Assembly: GCA_014385265.1 (NCBI GenBank)
Contig: JACRTJ010000025.1
Span: 62,001 to 126,000 of the forward strand
Reading direction: 5' to 3'
Length of the DNA stretch: 64,000 nt
From: Enterocloster hominis (ex Liu et al. 2021)
GTDB lineage: Bacteria > Bacillota > Clostridia > Lachnospirales > Lachnospiraceae
Part shown: one piece after another, positions 26,562 to 34,888 of the stretch
How positions within the stretch are numbered: position 1 is the stretch's first letter
How the letters are laid out: each line of letters starts with the position of its first letter
The notes under the pieces: generated by a model
What the model was told of the DNA's origin: nothing
Database searches by the model: none
What the model saw: the letters and a program-made list of their open reading frames with translations, nothing else
Program-made: the position numbers and the translations under genes

Positions 26562-29051
26562 ATGGATATCAGGGATGAACTGAAGCGGAGGCGGATCTTT
26601 TTTGACGGAGGCATGGGGAGCATGCTCCAGGAACGGGGACTTCTGCCGGGAGAGCTGCCGGAGACATGGAACCTTTCTCATCCGGAGGCCGTGAAGGAGA
26701 TCCACCTGGAATACTTAAGGGCCGGGGCCGATGTGGTGACAGCCAATACCTTTGGGGCCAACGGGTTCAAATATAAGAAAGACGAAGGATACAGCCTGGG
26801 ATCCATTGTAACGGCGGGCGTTTCCCTGGCAAAGGAGGCTGTAAAGGAGGCCGGGCATGGATATGCGGCCCTGGATCTGGGGCCCACGGGGCGGCTTCTG
26901 GCCCCCTGCGGGGATCTGGATTTCGAGGATGCATGTAAGGCGTATAAAGAGGTGGTGGAGGCTGGAGTCCGGGCAGGAGCCGACCTGATCGTCATTGAGA
27001 CCATGGGAGACAGCTATGAGTTAAAGGCAGCGGTGCTGGCAGCCAAGGAGGTCTCATCTCTTCCGGTGTTCGCCACAGTGACCCTGGACGAAAGGGGGAA
27101 AATGCTCACGGGAGGCACGGTGGAGACGGCGGCCGCCCTCCTGGAGGGACTGGGAGCGGATGTCATAGGCCTTAACTGCGGTCTGGGACCGGTCCAGCTG
27201 CTGCCGTTCATGAAGCATCTCAGAAGCGTCTCCTCCCTTCCTTTGATGGTAAATCCCAATGCCGGCCTTCCCAGGAGCGAGAACGGGCGGACCGTGTATG
27301 ACATCGATGCCCGCGGCTTTGCCCAGGCCATGAAGGCCATGGCAGAATGCGGAGTTTCTGTCCTTGGCGGCTGCTGCGGAACCACGCCGGAGCATATCCG
27401 GAGACTTAGGGAGACCTGCGGCCCGCTTCCTCTGCTTCCAGTGGAAAAAAAGGACCGGACGGTGGTCTCCTCTTATGGACGGACGGTGATCCTGGGAGAA
27501 AGGCCCGTGATCATCGGAGAGCGGATCAATCCCACGGGAAAACCCAGGCTTAAACAGGCCCTAAAGGACCGGGATATGGCGTATATCCTGAACATGGCCG
27601 CCTCCCAGGAGGAGAATGGGGCGGATATCCTGGACGTGAACGTGGGGCTTCCCGGCATCGATGAGGCGGCAGTGATGACAGAGACCGTAAGAGAGCTCCA
27701 GAGCGTAACAGATCTGCCGCTGCAGATCGATACCTCAGACGTAAAGGCCATGGAGCAGGCCATGCGGATCTATAACGGAAAGCCTATGGTCAACTCTGTC
27801 AACGGAAAGAAGGAGGTCATGGAGGCGGTGTTCCCGCTGGTGCGGAAGTACGGAGGCGTGGTGGTGGCCCTGTGCCTGGATGAAAACGGGATCCCGGAAA
27901 CGGCGGCCAGAAGGCTTGCAGTGGCGAAAAAGATTTACGAGACGGCGGCCTCCTACGGTATTGAGAAGAAGGATATCCTGGTGGATGCCTTGTGCATGGC
28001 TGTGAGCTCGGATAAGAACGGGGCCATGACCACCCTGGAGACCGTAAAACGGGTCAGGGAGGAGCTGGGAGGAAAAACCGTGCTGGGCGTATCCAACATT
28101 TCCTTTGGCCTTCCCATGAGAGAGCATATCAATTCTGCGTTCTTTCTGCTGGCGCTGGAAAATGGCCTGTCTGCGGCGATCATCAATCCTGGCCTCCCGG
28201 CCATGGCGGCCGCTTATAAGAGCTTCCTGGTCCTCCACGGGATGGATGAGAACTGCTCCGGCTATGTGGAAAAATACGGGCAGGAGGAGGCGGCCAGGAA
28301 GGCAGAGCAGGAGGCCCGGAAGGAAGCGGCGGCTGGAATGCGGAAAAACGGATCCCAGGGAACTGGGGAAACTGAAGGATCCGGAGTTCCCCATGGTCCG
28401 GCAGCGCTGGAGGGAGATCCGGCAGAGACTCCTTTAAAGCGCAGCATAAAGAAGGGGATGATCCAGGCGGCTGAAACGGCAGCACGGAACGCCCTTCTTT
28501 CAGCAGACGCCCTAACTGTCATAAACCGGGAGATGATCCCAGCTCTGGACGAGGTGGGAAAGGGCTTTGAGGCCGGAACTGTGTTCCTGCCGCAGCTTTT
28601 AATGAGCGCAGAGGCTGCCCGGGCTGCTTTTGGGATCATGAAGGAAAAGATGACAAAAGACGGAGTGGAGCGGGAGAATCGGGGCACGGTGATCCTGGCC
28701 ACAGTCAAGGGAGATATCCACGATATCGGAAAAAACATCGTAAAGGTCCTGCTGGAAAATTATGGGTTCCAGGTGATGGATCTGGGGAGAGACGTGCCGC
28801 CGGAGATCATTGCTGCCGCTGCGGTGGAGGGCCATGTCCCTGTGGTGGGACTGAGCGCCCTTATGACAACCACGGTCCCTGCCATGGAGGAGACCATCCG
28901 GCTTTTAAGGGAAAAGGCCCCCTGGGCTAAAATCATGGTGGGCGGCGCGGTACTTACAGAGGAGTACGCCAATTCCATCGGCGCCGATGCGTATTGCAAA
29001 GATGCCATGGCATCCGTGAATTTTGCAGTCAAATATGTTAAAAAAATATAA
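26562..29051 (+). CDS. metH: Cobalamin-dependent methionine synthase, lacking activation domain
   Basis: 829 residues. Order: homocysteine-binding barrel with zinc cysteines in LNCGLGP and GGCCGTTPEH (about 1-290), pterin-binding barrel starting VIIGERINPTGKP (about 315-560), a charged low-complexity linker (about 565-625), the helical cap (about 630-700), and the B12-binding domain with D718-x-H720-x-x-G723. Canonical MetH of about 1200 residues ends with an activation domain; here that is the separate gene just upstream. The long linker is unusual for the family. Confidence 0.93.
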   Translation: MDIRDELKRRRIFFDGGMGSMLQERGLLPGELPETWNLSHPEAVKEIHLEYLRAGADVVTANTFGANGFKYKKDEGYSLGSIVTAGVSLAKEAVKEAGHGYAALDLGPTGRLLAPCGDLDFEDACKAYKEVVEAGVRAGADLIVIETMGDSYELKAAVLAAKEVSSLPVFATVTLDERGKMLTGGTVETAAALLEGLGADVIGLNCGLGPVQLLPFMKHLRSVSSLPLMVNPNAGLPRSENGRTVYDIDARGFAQAMKAMAECGVSVLGGCCGTTPEHIRRLRETCGPLPLLPVEKKDRTVVSSYGRTVILGERPVIIGERINPTGKPRLKQALKDRDMAYILNMAASQEENGADILDVNVGLPGIDEAAVMTETVRELQSVTDLPLQIDTSDVKAMEQAMRIYNGKPMVNSVNGKKEVMEAVFPLVRKYGGVVVALCLDENGIPETAARRLAVAKKIYETAASYGIEKKDILVDALCMAVSSDKNGAMTTLETVKRVREELGGKTVLGVSNISFGLPMREHINSAFFLLALENGLSAAIINPGLPAMAAAYKSFLVLHGMDENCSGYVEKYGQEEAARKAEQEARKEAAAGMRKNGSQGTGETEGSGVPHGPAALEGDPAETPLKRSIKKGMIQAAETAARNALLSADALTVINREMIPALDEVGKGFEAGTVFLPQLLMSAEAARAAFGIMKEKMTKDGVERENRGTVILATVKGDIHDIGKNIVKVLLENYGFQVMDLGRDVPPEIIAAAAVEGHVPVVGLSALMTTTVPAMEETIRLLREKAPWAKIMVGGAVLTEEYANSIGADAYCKDAMASVNFAVKYVKKI

Positions 29052-29111
29052 AAAAACTAAAGATGAAGTAAAAATAATAAAGAAAAACCAATAAAAACAG
29101 ATGGTAATAAA

Positions 29112-29140
29112 TTGACATCATTTGTGCAACATGGTATATT
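29112..29140 (+). promoter_or_regulatory. Sigma-A promoter of the symporter leader
   Basis: TTGACA (29112-29117), 17 bases, TATATT (29135-29140). It gives a 5' untranslated leader of about 233 bases. Confidence 0.88.
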
Positions 29141-29191
29141 AAATATGTAATCGATAAAATCTATACGGAAATGCAGATACATAGAAAAAAG

Positions 29192-29352
29192 GTATCCGAG
29201 GGGTAGGATACGGAAGGCTGCCTGGTGATCCAGACGCCGGAATATGCATTCCGCAGGGGGAGATTTTAAGATTTTATTGTGTACATATGTCCCCTATGGT
29301 CTGGGCTTCCAGACCAGCAGAGCCGTAAGGATTCCGGTCCCTGACCGGGATC
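29192..29352 (+). ncRNA. Structured 5' leader of unknown class before the symporter
   Basis: Five stems can be drawn: GTATCC/GGATAC (29192-29211); a compact three-way junction closed by CTGC/GCAG (29218-29221, 29253-29256) with CTGG-tgat-CCAG and GGAAT-atgc-ATTCC; GGGGA/TCCCC (29257-29261, 29290-29294); GGTCTGG-gctt-CCAGACC (29298-29315); and a ten-base GATTCCGGTC/GACCGGGATC (29330-29352). GATAC at 29176-29180 can instead pair with GTATC of the first stem. No glycine, lysine, T-box or SAM signature was recognised. Confidence 0.55.
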
Positions 29353-29380
29353 ACATTATGCAATAATAGGAGGAAATACT

Positions 29381-30775
29381 ATGCAAGCATTAACTGACAC
29401 CTTACTGCCTATCGTGAATACCATTAATGGATATCTGTCTGACTATATCCTGGTATTCCTTCTTATGGGAGCCGGCCTGTACTTCAGCTTCAAGACGAAA
29501 TTCGTTCAGGTCCGCTGCTTTGGAGAAGGTATGAAGCGGGTATTCGGAAACCTGACTTTAAGCGGCAAGAAGCATGAGAGCGGAATGAGCTCCTTCCAGG
29601 CGCTGGCCACAGCCATCGCTGCCCAGGTTGGTACCGGCAATATCGTCGGCGCCTCTGGTGCGATCCTGACCGGCGGTCCCGGCGCTATTTTCTGGATGTG
29701 GATCATCGCGTTCTTCGGTATGGCGACCATTTATGCTGAGGCAGTTTTAGCCCAGAAGACACGTGTGAAAAATGAAGACGGACAGTATCTTGGCGGACCT
29801 GTTTACTACATCCGCACTGCTTTCCAGGGCAGCCTTGGAAAATTCCTGGCAGCCTTCTTCGCCATTGCCATCATCCTGGCTCTGGGCTTTACCGGCTGTA
29901 TGGTACAGTCCAACTCCATCGGCTCTACTTTCAGCACAGCCTTTGGTGTTCCGTCCTGGATCGTTGGTATCATTTTAGTAGCAGTATGTGGATTTATTTT
30001 CGTTGGCGGCGTTCAGCGTCTTGCTTCCGTTACTGAAAAGCTGGTTCCCCTCATGGCGGCCGTATTCCTTCTGGGCGGCGTTGTTGTCCTGATCGCAAGG
30101 ATCCAGTATGTTCCGGCAACTTTTGGGATGATCTTCAAATATGCCTTCCAGCCCCAGGCCATCGTCGGCGGTGCTTTTGGTACTGCATTAAAGGCAGCCA
30201 TCAGCCAGGGTGCAAAGCGCGGCCTGTTCTCCAATGAGGCTGGTATGGGTTCCACACCCCACGCTCATGCTCTTGCAAATGTAAAAGAGCCCCACGAGCA
30301 GGGCTGTGTGGCTATGATCGGTGTTTTCATCGATACCTTCGTAGTTCTGACTTTAAACTCCCTGGTTGTTATCTGTACGCTTTACACTCCTGACGGCCCC
30401 TTAGCAGCAGGCTATACCGGAGAGGTTGTAAATGTGCTTAACAACACGAACCTGGCCCAGAGTGCCTTCGGCGTTGTGTTTGGCGCAGATCTGGGAGCGA
30501 AATTCGTGGCAGTCGCCCTGTTCTTCTTTGCGTTCTCCACGATCCTCGGATGGAATATGTTCGGTAAGGTAAATACGGAGTACCTGTTTGGCAAGAAGGG
30601 CGTGACCGTTTATACGATCATTTCTTTGATTTTCATCTTCCTGGGAACCACCACCTCTTCTGATCTGGTATGGGCTCTGTCCGATATGTTCAACCAGCTC
30701 ATGGTTCTTCCCAACGTCATCGGTCTCGTTGGCTGTACAGCCCTCGTAGTATCCCTGACAAAATTCAAAAAATAA
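29381..30775 (+). CDS. Sodium:alanine/glycine symporter family protein (AGCS)
   Basis: 464 residues with about ten membrane helices. The AGCS family takes up alanine, glycine or glutamine with sodium. SSFQALATAIAAQVGTGNIVGASGAILTGGPG (split motif at about 68-100) and the conserved SNEAGMGSTPHAHA are clear. AGGAGG lies eight bases before the ATG. Codon use favours GTT, GCT and CTT more than its neighbours, as expected of a well-expressed gene. It is monocistronic between its own promoter and terminator. The substrate is not decided by sequence. Confidence 0.93.
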   Translation: MQALTDTLLPIVNTINGYLSDYILVFLLMGAGLYFSFKTKFVQVRCFGEGMKRVFGNLTLSGKKHESGMSSFQALATAIAAQVGTGNIVGASGAILTGGPGAIFWMWIIAFFGMATIYAEAVLAQKTRVKNEDGQYLGGPVYYIRTAFQGSLGKFLAAFFAIAIILALGFTGCMVQSNSIGSTFSTAFGVPSWIVGIILVAVCGFIFVGGVQRLASVTEKLVPLMAAVFLLGGVVVLIARIQYVPATFGMIFKYAFQPQAIVGGAFGTALKAAISQGAKRGLFSNEAGMGSTPHAHALANVKEPHEQGCVAMIGVFIDTFVVLTLNSLVVICTLYTPDGPLAAGYTGEVVNVLNNTNLAQSAFGVVFGADLGAKFVAVALFFFAFSTILGWNMFGKVNTEYLFGKKGVTVYTIISLIFIFLGTTTSSDLVWALSDMFNQLMVLPNVIGLVGCTALVVSLTKFKK

Positions 30776-30799
30776 GACTGGAAATCCCCCCCGATATGA

Positions 30800-30842
30800 A
30801 AAAAGGCCTTTCGCTGTATGGTGCAGCGGGAGGCCTTTTTAT
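30800..30842 (+). terminator. Terminator after the symporter gene
   Basis: AAAAAGGCCT (30800-30809) pairs with AGGCCTTTTT (30831-30840), with an inner CGCTG/CAGCG stem. A-run and T-run make it potentially bidirectional. Confidence 0.9.
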
Positions 30843-30897
30843 GGGCTGGAAGTTACAGAGAAACCCAGGATGGGAGACAGGCTGGAAAGAGCAGATG

Positions 30898-30942
30898 AAA
30901 AAACCCCTTATAGTTATTGGATCTTTCAACAACTATAAGAGG
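30898..30942 (-). terminator. Terminator of the tRNA-Ala/tRNA-Gly transcript
   Basis: Minus strand CCTCTTATAGTT (30931-30942) pairs with AACTATAAGGGG (30904-30915) with one T-G pair, then six T (30898-30903). Confidence 0.88.
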
Positions 30943-30950
30943 TCTGATAC

Positions 30951-31021
30951 AGCAGATAACGGGAGTCGAACCCGCCTTTCCAGCTTGGGAAGCTAGCGTT
31001 CTACCGATGAACCATATCTGC
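30951..31021 (-). tRNA. tRNA-Gly (anticodon CCC)
   Basis: 71 bases. The acceptor stem GCAGATA pairs with TATCTGC, the anticodon loop is TTCCCAA giving CCC, and the T-arm is GGCGGGTTCGACTCCCG. CCA is not encoded. It lies 12 bases downstream of tRNA-Ala on the same strand. Confidence 0.93.
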
Positions 31022-31033
31022 AAAAAGAAAAAA

Positions 31034-31106
31034 TGGAGCATATGGGATTCGAACCCACGACCTTTTGAATGCCATTCAAACGCGCTCCCAACTGCGCTAA
31101 TGCCCC
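31034..31106 (-). tRNA. tRNA-Ala (anticodon GGC)
   Basis: 73 bases. Acceptor stem GGGGCAT with ATGCTCC (one G-T pair), anticodon loop ATGGCAT giving GGC, T-arm GTGGGTTCGAATCCCAT, no encoded CCA. First gene of a two-tRNA transcript. Confidence 0.92.
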
Positions 31107-31115
31107 AGTGCCTAT

Positions 31116-31144
31116 ATACTACCACAAAAGGATCATTTACACAA
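31116..31144 (-). promoter_or_regulatory. Promoter of the tRNA-Ala/tRNA-Gly operon
   Basis: Minus strand TTGTGT (31139-31144), 17 bases, TAGTAT (31116-31121), ten bases before tRNA-Ala. Confidence 0.7.
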
Positions 31145-31198
31145 GCCCTTTTTTGAAAAAATTTAATTATGTTGCTTTCTTTCTGGTCAAAGGGGGAA

Positions 31199-31225
31199 AC
31201 TCCATCCATTCAGGCACATATGCTA
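31199..31225 (+). promoter_or_regulatory. Sigma-K-like promoter candidate
   Basis: AC at 31199-31200, 16 bases, then CATATGCTA (31217-31225), which fits the Bacillus sigma-K pattern AC, 16-17 bases, CATAnnnTA. It lies 28 bases before a SleC-like gene. The motif is short, so chance is not excluded. Confidence 0.35.
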
Positions 31226-31253
31226 TCCTAACATCCTTTATTGTGAGGCAGAC

Positions 31254-32480
31254 ATGGCACAAGGTTATCTGCAGGTAGATGTGGTTTCAGATACAAATAA
31301 TTTTCCGATCACAGATGCCAGCATCTCCATATCAAAGACAGAGACGCCGGAGGAGATTCTGGAGGAAGTGAGGACAGACAGCTCCGGCCAGACAGAAAAT
31401 GTGGCTCTGGAAGCCCCTCCGGCGGAGCTTAGCCTGGCTCCGTCCGGGGAGAGGCCTTACGCAGAATATACGATCCGCATCACAGCGCCGGGATACGAAC
31501 CTCTGGTGATCTCCGGAACAGAGATCCTGGCAGACGCCACAGCGATCCAGCCGGCCAGGATGATCCCGGCGGCGGATCTTGGAGGAGAAGAGGATATTAC
31601 GATCCCCGATCACACTTTATACGGAAATTATCCGCCTAAGATCGCAGAGAGTGAGATCAAGCCTGTGACCGGAAGCGGTGAGATCGTCCTTTCCCGGGTA
31701 GTGGTCCCCCAGACGGTGATCGTCCATGACGGTGTCCCCACCAACGCATCGGCCCCCGACTATTACGTTCCATACAGGGATTATATTAAAAATGTAGCGT
31801 CCAGTGAGATCTATGCCACCTGGCCAAAATCATCCATAACAGCCAATGTGCTGGCCATCATGTCCTTTACCCTGAATCGTGTATACACGGAATGGTACAG
31901 GAACCAGGGATACGATTTTACCATTACCTCGTCCACCGCCTATGACCATAAATGGATCTATGGCCGCAACATCTATGAATCCATTTCTGTTGTGGTGGAT
32001 GATATTTTTGACAATTATCTGTCCAGGCCGGAGGTGAAGCAGCCGATCCTGACCCAGTACTGCGATGGGAGACAGGTGACGTGTCCGGGGTGGATGACAC
32101 AGTGGGGATCCTGCGACCTTGGTGAACGCGGGTACAGTCCCATCGAGATCCTGCGGTACTTCTACGGCAGCGATCTGTATATCAATACAGCGGAGGCCAT
32201 TTCCGGGATCCCGGCCTCCTGGCCGGGGGAGGATCTCGTCATAGGCAGCAGCGGAAACAAGGTCCGCCAGATACAGGAGCAGCTGGATGCGGTCGCCACC
32301 GTCTATTCGGCGGTTCCCAGGATTGCCGCAGATGGGATCTACGGCCCGGCCACAGCCAGGGCGGTGGAGGCGTTCCAGTCGGTCTTCGGCCTTCCGGTGA
32401 CGGGAACGGTGGATTTTTCCACCTGGTATAAGATCTCCCATATTTATGTGGGAGTCACACGGATCGCGGAACTGAAGTGA
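31254..32480 (+). CDS. SleC-like spore cortex-lytic protein (SpoIID-like and peptidoglycan-binding domains)
   Basis: 408 residues without a signal peptide. The N-terminus (GYLQVDVVSDTNNFPITDASISI) is a beta-sandwich-like pro-region. The centre (about 170-310), YYVPYRDYIKNVASSEIYATWP and later QYCDGRQVTCPGWMTQWGS, resembles SpoIID/LytB lytic transglycosylases. The C-terminus (about 325-395) is a PG_binding_1 domain, LVIGSSGNKVRQIQEQL. This order matches SleC, the germination enzyme of Clostridium spores. Lack of a classical signal peptide fits a protein packaged by the mother cell. Confidence 0.75.
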   Translation: MAQGYLQVDVVSDTNNFPITDASISISKTETPEEILEEVRTDSSGQTENVALEAPPAELSLAPSGERPYAEYTIRITAPGYEPLVISGTEILADATAIQPARMIPAADLGGEEDITIPDHTLYGNYPPKIAESEIKPVTGSGEIVLSRVVVPQTVIVHDGVPTNASAPDYYVPYRDYIKNVASSEIYATWPKSSITANVLAIMSFTLNRVYTEWYRNQGYDFTITSSTAYDHKWIYGRNIYESISVVVDDIFDNYLSRPEVKQPILTQYCDGRQVTCPGWMTQWGSCDLGERGYSPIEILRYFYGSDLYINTAEAISGIPASWPGEDLVIGSSGNKVRQIQEQLDAVATVYSAVPRIAADGIYGPATARAVEAFQSVFGLPVTGTVDFSTWYKISHIYVGVTRIAELK

Positions 32481-32535
32481 AGTCGAAAATTGTCGTCATG
32501 ATTCTATTTTCGTCTTACAGCGTCCATACTACAAT
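32480..32535 (+). promoter_or_regulatory. Promoter with several near-0A boxes
   Basis: TTTTCG (32507-32512), 17 bases, TACAAT (32530-32535). Around it are AAGTCGAA (32480-32487), TTGTCGTC (32490-32497) and TTTTCGTCTT on the other strand, each one or two bases from the Spo0A box TGNCGAA. This suggests control by Spo0A or by the protein encoded just downstream. Confidence 0.4.
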
Positions 32536-32589
32536 AAAGGAACAGAACTAAGATGCTGCAAATCTACAAAAGAAATGGAGACAGGCGTA

Positions 32590-32931
32590 ATGACAAACAG
32601 AGAAAATGCTGCCCATAAACTGCTGCGTATTCTTGGCGCCAATGGAGGCTACCTGGGCTTTTATTATACGGCCACTGCCATTGAGATCGTCATGGACAGC
32701 GGAAAGACCATTTATCAGTGCAAGTGGCTGTATAATGAAGTGGCCGAACGTTATCATACAACGCCCTTCTGTGTGGAAAGGAACATAAGGACTATGGTAG
32801 ATATGATATGGAATTATGGAAACCGGCAGTTCTTAAAGGAGCTGGTTCCGTATCCATTCAATGCCAAGCCGAAGAACGCCCAGTTCATTGACGGTCTGGT
32901 GGCCTATATGGCGGAGCATGAAGAAGAATAA
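32590..32931 (+). CDS. Spo0A C-terminal-domain-only DNA-binding protein
   Basis: 113 residues that align by eye with the DNA-binding domain of Spo0A: GYLGFYYTATAIEIVMD, the recognition-helix region TTPFCVERNIRTMVDMIWNYGN, and the end AKPKNAQFIDGLVAYM. There is no receiver domain or linker. The ATG at 32590 follows GGAG at 32577-32580; an ATG at 32575 is possible. It may bind 0A boxes independently of phosphorylation and compete with, or mimic, Spo0A. It follows the SleC-like gene but has its own promoter and terminator. Confidence 0.85.
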   Translation: MTNRENAAHKLLRILGANGGYLGFYYTATAIEIVMDSGKTIYQCKWLYNEVAERYHTTPFCVERNIRTMVDMIWNYGNRQFLKELVPYPFNAKPKNAQFIDGLVAYMAEHEEE

Positions 32932-32950
32932 GGCCGTTTCCAGTGGAAGG

Positions 32951-32984
32951 CCGGAGTCCCGTACAGGGGACTCCGGTCTTTTCC
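32951..32984 (+). terminator. Terminator after the Spo0A-like gene
   Basis: CCGGAGTCCC (32951-32960) pairs perfectly with GGGACTCCGG (32967-32976), followed by a T-rich but interrupted tail. Confidence 0.8.
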
Positions 32985-33011
32985 TTCCCCGCTGAATCTC
33001 CGCGGAAACAC

Positions 33012-33041
33012 TTGCCAAATCCGTTCCCCATGGGTTATAAT
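33012..33041 (+). promoter_or_regulatory. Sigma-A promoter of argS
   Basis: TTGCCA (33012-33017), 18 bases, TATAAT (33036-33041). The short leader leaves no room for a T-box. Confidence 0.8.
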
Positions 33042-33077
33042 AAATGAATCTGCCATATAGAACAGAAGGAGAAAGCA

Positions 33078-34844
33078 ATGAAAAAGATTCTTGACCGGAT
33101 CACAGAGGAAATGAAAGGGGCTTTCACCGCCGCAGGCTACGACGCCACCTACGGTAAGGTGACTTTATCCAACCGCCCGGACCTCTGCGAATATCAGTGT
33201 AATGGCGCCATGGCTGCGGCCAAAGACTATAAAAAGAAACCCATCGACATCGCAAACGGTGTGGTGGAGCATTTAAAGGACAGCGAGATCTTTGAGGAGG
33301 TTTCCGCTGTTATGCCGGGCTTCATTAACCTGAAGATCGGAAGCGGCTTTCTGGCCGATTATATGAATGGGATGCGGACTGGAGAGAAGCTGGGAATGGA
33401 GCCGGCGGAGCATCCGGAGACCGTGATCGTGGACTACGGCGGAGCCAATGTGGCAAAGCCCCTGCACGTGGGCCATCTCCGTGCCGCCGTCATCGGTGAA
33501 GCCATTAAGCGCATGGGCCGTTTTGTGGGCCATAAGGTGATCGGCGACGTTCATCTGGGAGACTGGGGGCTCCAGATGGGTCTGATCATTGAGGAATTAA
33601 AGGAACGTCAGCCGGAGCTCTGCTATTTTGACGAAGGCTATACGGGAGAGTATCCTGAGGAGCCGCCCTTTACGATCTCTGAGCTGGAGGAGATCTATCC
33701 GGCAGCCAGTGCAAAATCCAAGGTGGATGAGGCGTTTAAGGAGAGGGCCCAGGAGGCCACCTTTAGGCTCCAGAGCGGTTATGCGCCCTACCGCGCTATC
33801 TGGAACCATATCATGAGCGTATCCTTAAAGGATCTAAAGAAAAATTACTCCAATCTGAACGTGGAGTTCGACTTATGGAAGGGCGAAAGCGACGCCCAGC
33901 CCTATATCCCCGCCATGATCGATGATCTTGTGGAAAAGGGCCTGGCCTATGAGAGCCAGGGAGCCCTGGTGGTGGATATTGCGGAGGAGACAGATACCAA
34001 GGAGCTGCCGCCCTGCATCATCAGGAAATCCGACGGAGCTGCTCTTTATGCCACCTCCGACCTGGCCACCATCGTGGAGAGGGAGCAGGATTTCCATCCG
34101 GACCACTATATTTATGTGGTGGACAAGCGTCAGGACCTTCATTTCACCCAGGTATTCCGGGTGGCAAAGAAGGCCGGGATCGTGGCGCCGGAGCGGAAAA
34201 TGGATTTCGTAGGCTTCGGGACCATGAACGGCAAAGACGGAAAGCCCTTTAAGACCAGAGAGGGCGGAGTTATGCGGCTGGAAAACCTGATCGCCGATAT
34301 CAGCGAAGCCGCCTACAACCGGATCATGGAAAACAGGACCATCTCTCCGGAGGAAGCCAGGGAGACTGCAAAGATCGTGGGACTGGCCGCATTAAAATAC
34401 GGCGACCTTTCCAACCAGGCCACCAAGGATTATGTGTTCGATATCGAGCGGTTCACGTCCTTTGAAGGAAATACGGGGCCATATATCCTCTATACCATTG
34501 CCCGTATCAATTCGATCCTGAAAAAATATGAGGCAGTCTGCGGGACTCCGAAAGATCCGGTAATCCTGCCGCCGGAGGCAGAGCCGGAGAAGACTCTGAT
34601 GCTGGCCTTATCCAGATTCAGCGAGGTAATGGAGGCAGGCTTTGAAGAGCTGGCTCCCCATAAGATCTGTGCGTATATTTATGAGCTTTCCAACGCTTTA
34701 AACCACTTCTACCATGAAACGAAGATCATTGCAGAAGAGGATAAAGAGAAGCAGGCGGGATATATCGGCCTGGTAACGCTCACCAGGAGCGTGCTCACCA
34801 CCTGCATCGGTCTTCTGGGCTTTGAAGCACCGGAGCGGATGTAG
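33078..34844 (+). CDS. argS: Arginyl-tRNA synthetase
   Basis: 588 residues, class I synthetase. The HIGH-type motif is PLHVGHLRAA near residue 135, within the conserved VDYGGANVAKPLHVGH split region. The N-terminal Arg-specific add-1 domain (about 1-95) and the C-terminal DALR anticodon-binding domain (about 465-588) are both present. AGAAGGAG precedes the ATG. It is probably co-transcribed with the helicase 44 bases downstream. Confidence 0.96.
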   Translation: MKKILDRITEEMKGAFTAAGYDATYGKVTLSNRPDLCEYQCNGAMAAAKDYKKKPIDIANGVVEHLKDSEIFEEVSAVMPGFINLKIGSGFLADYMNGMRTGEKLGMEPAEHPETVIVDYGGANVAKPLHVGHLRAAVIGEAIKRMGRFVGHKVIGDVHLGDWGLQMGLIIEELKERQPELCYFDEGYTGEYPEEPPFTISELEEIYPAASAKSKVDEAFKERAQEATFRLQSGYAPYRAIWNHIMSVSLKDLKKNYSNLNVEFDLWKGESDAQPYIPAMIDDLVEKGLAYESQGALVVDIAEETDTKELPPCIIRKSDGAALYATSDLATIVEREQDFHPDHYIYVVDKRQDLHFTQVFRVAKKAGIVAPERKMDFVGFGTMNGKDGKPFKTREGGVMRLENLIADISEAAYNRIMENRTISPEEARETAKIVGLAALKYGDLSNQATKDYVFDIERFTSFEGNTGPYILYTIARINSILKKYEAVCGTPKDPVILPPEAEPEKTLMLALSRFSEVMEAGFEELAPHKICAYIYELSNALNHFYHETKIIAEEDKEKQAGYIGLVTLTRSVLTTCIGLLGFEAPERM

Positions 34845-34888
34845 GATCCTGCAGGACCAGAGGACTGGAAACAGGACAGGGAGGCATC

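Noticed and set aside
29147-29380. Glycine, lysine, SAM or T-box riboswitch before the symporter
   Set aside because: None of the conserved core strings of these classes was found; kept as an unassigned structured leader.
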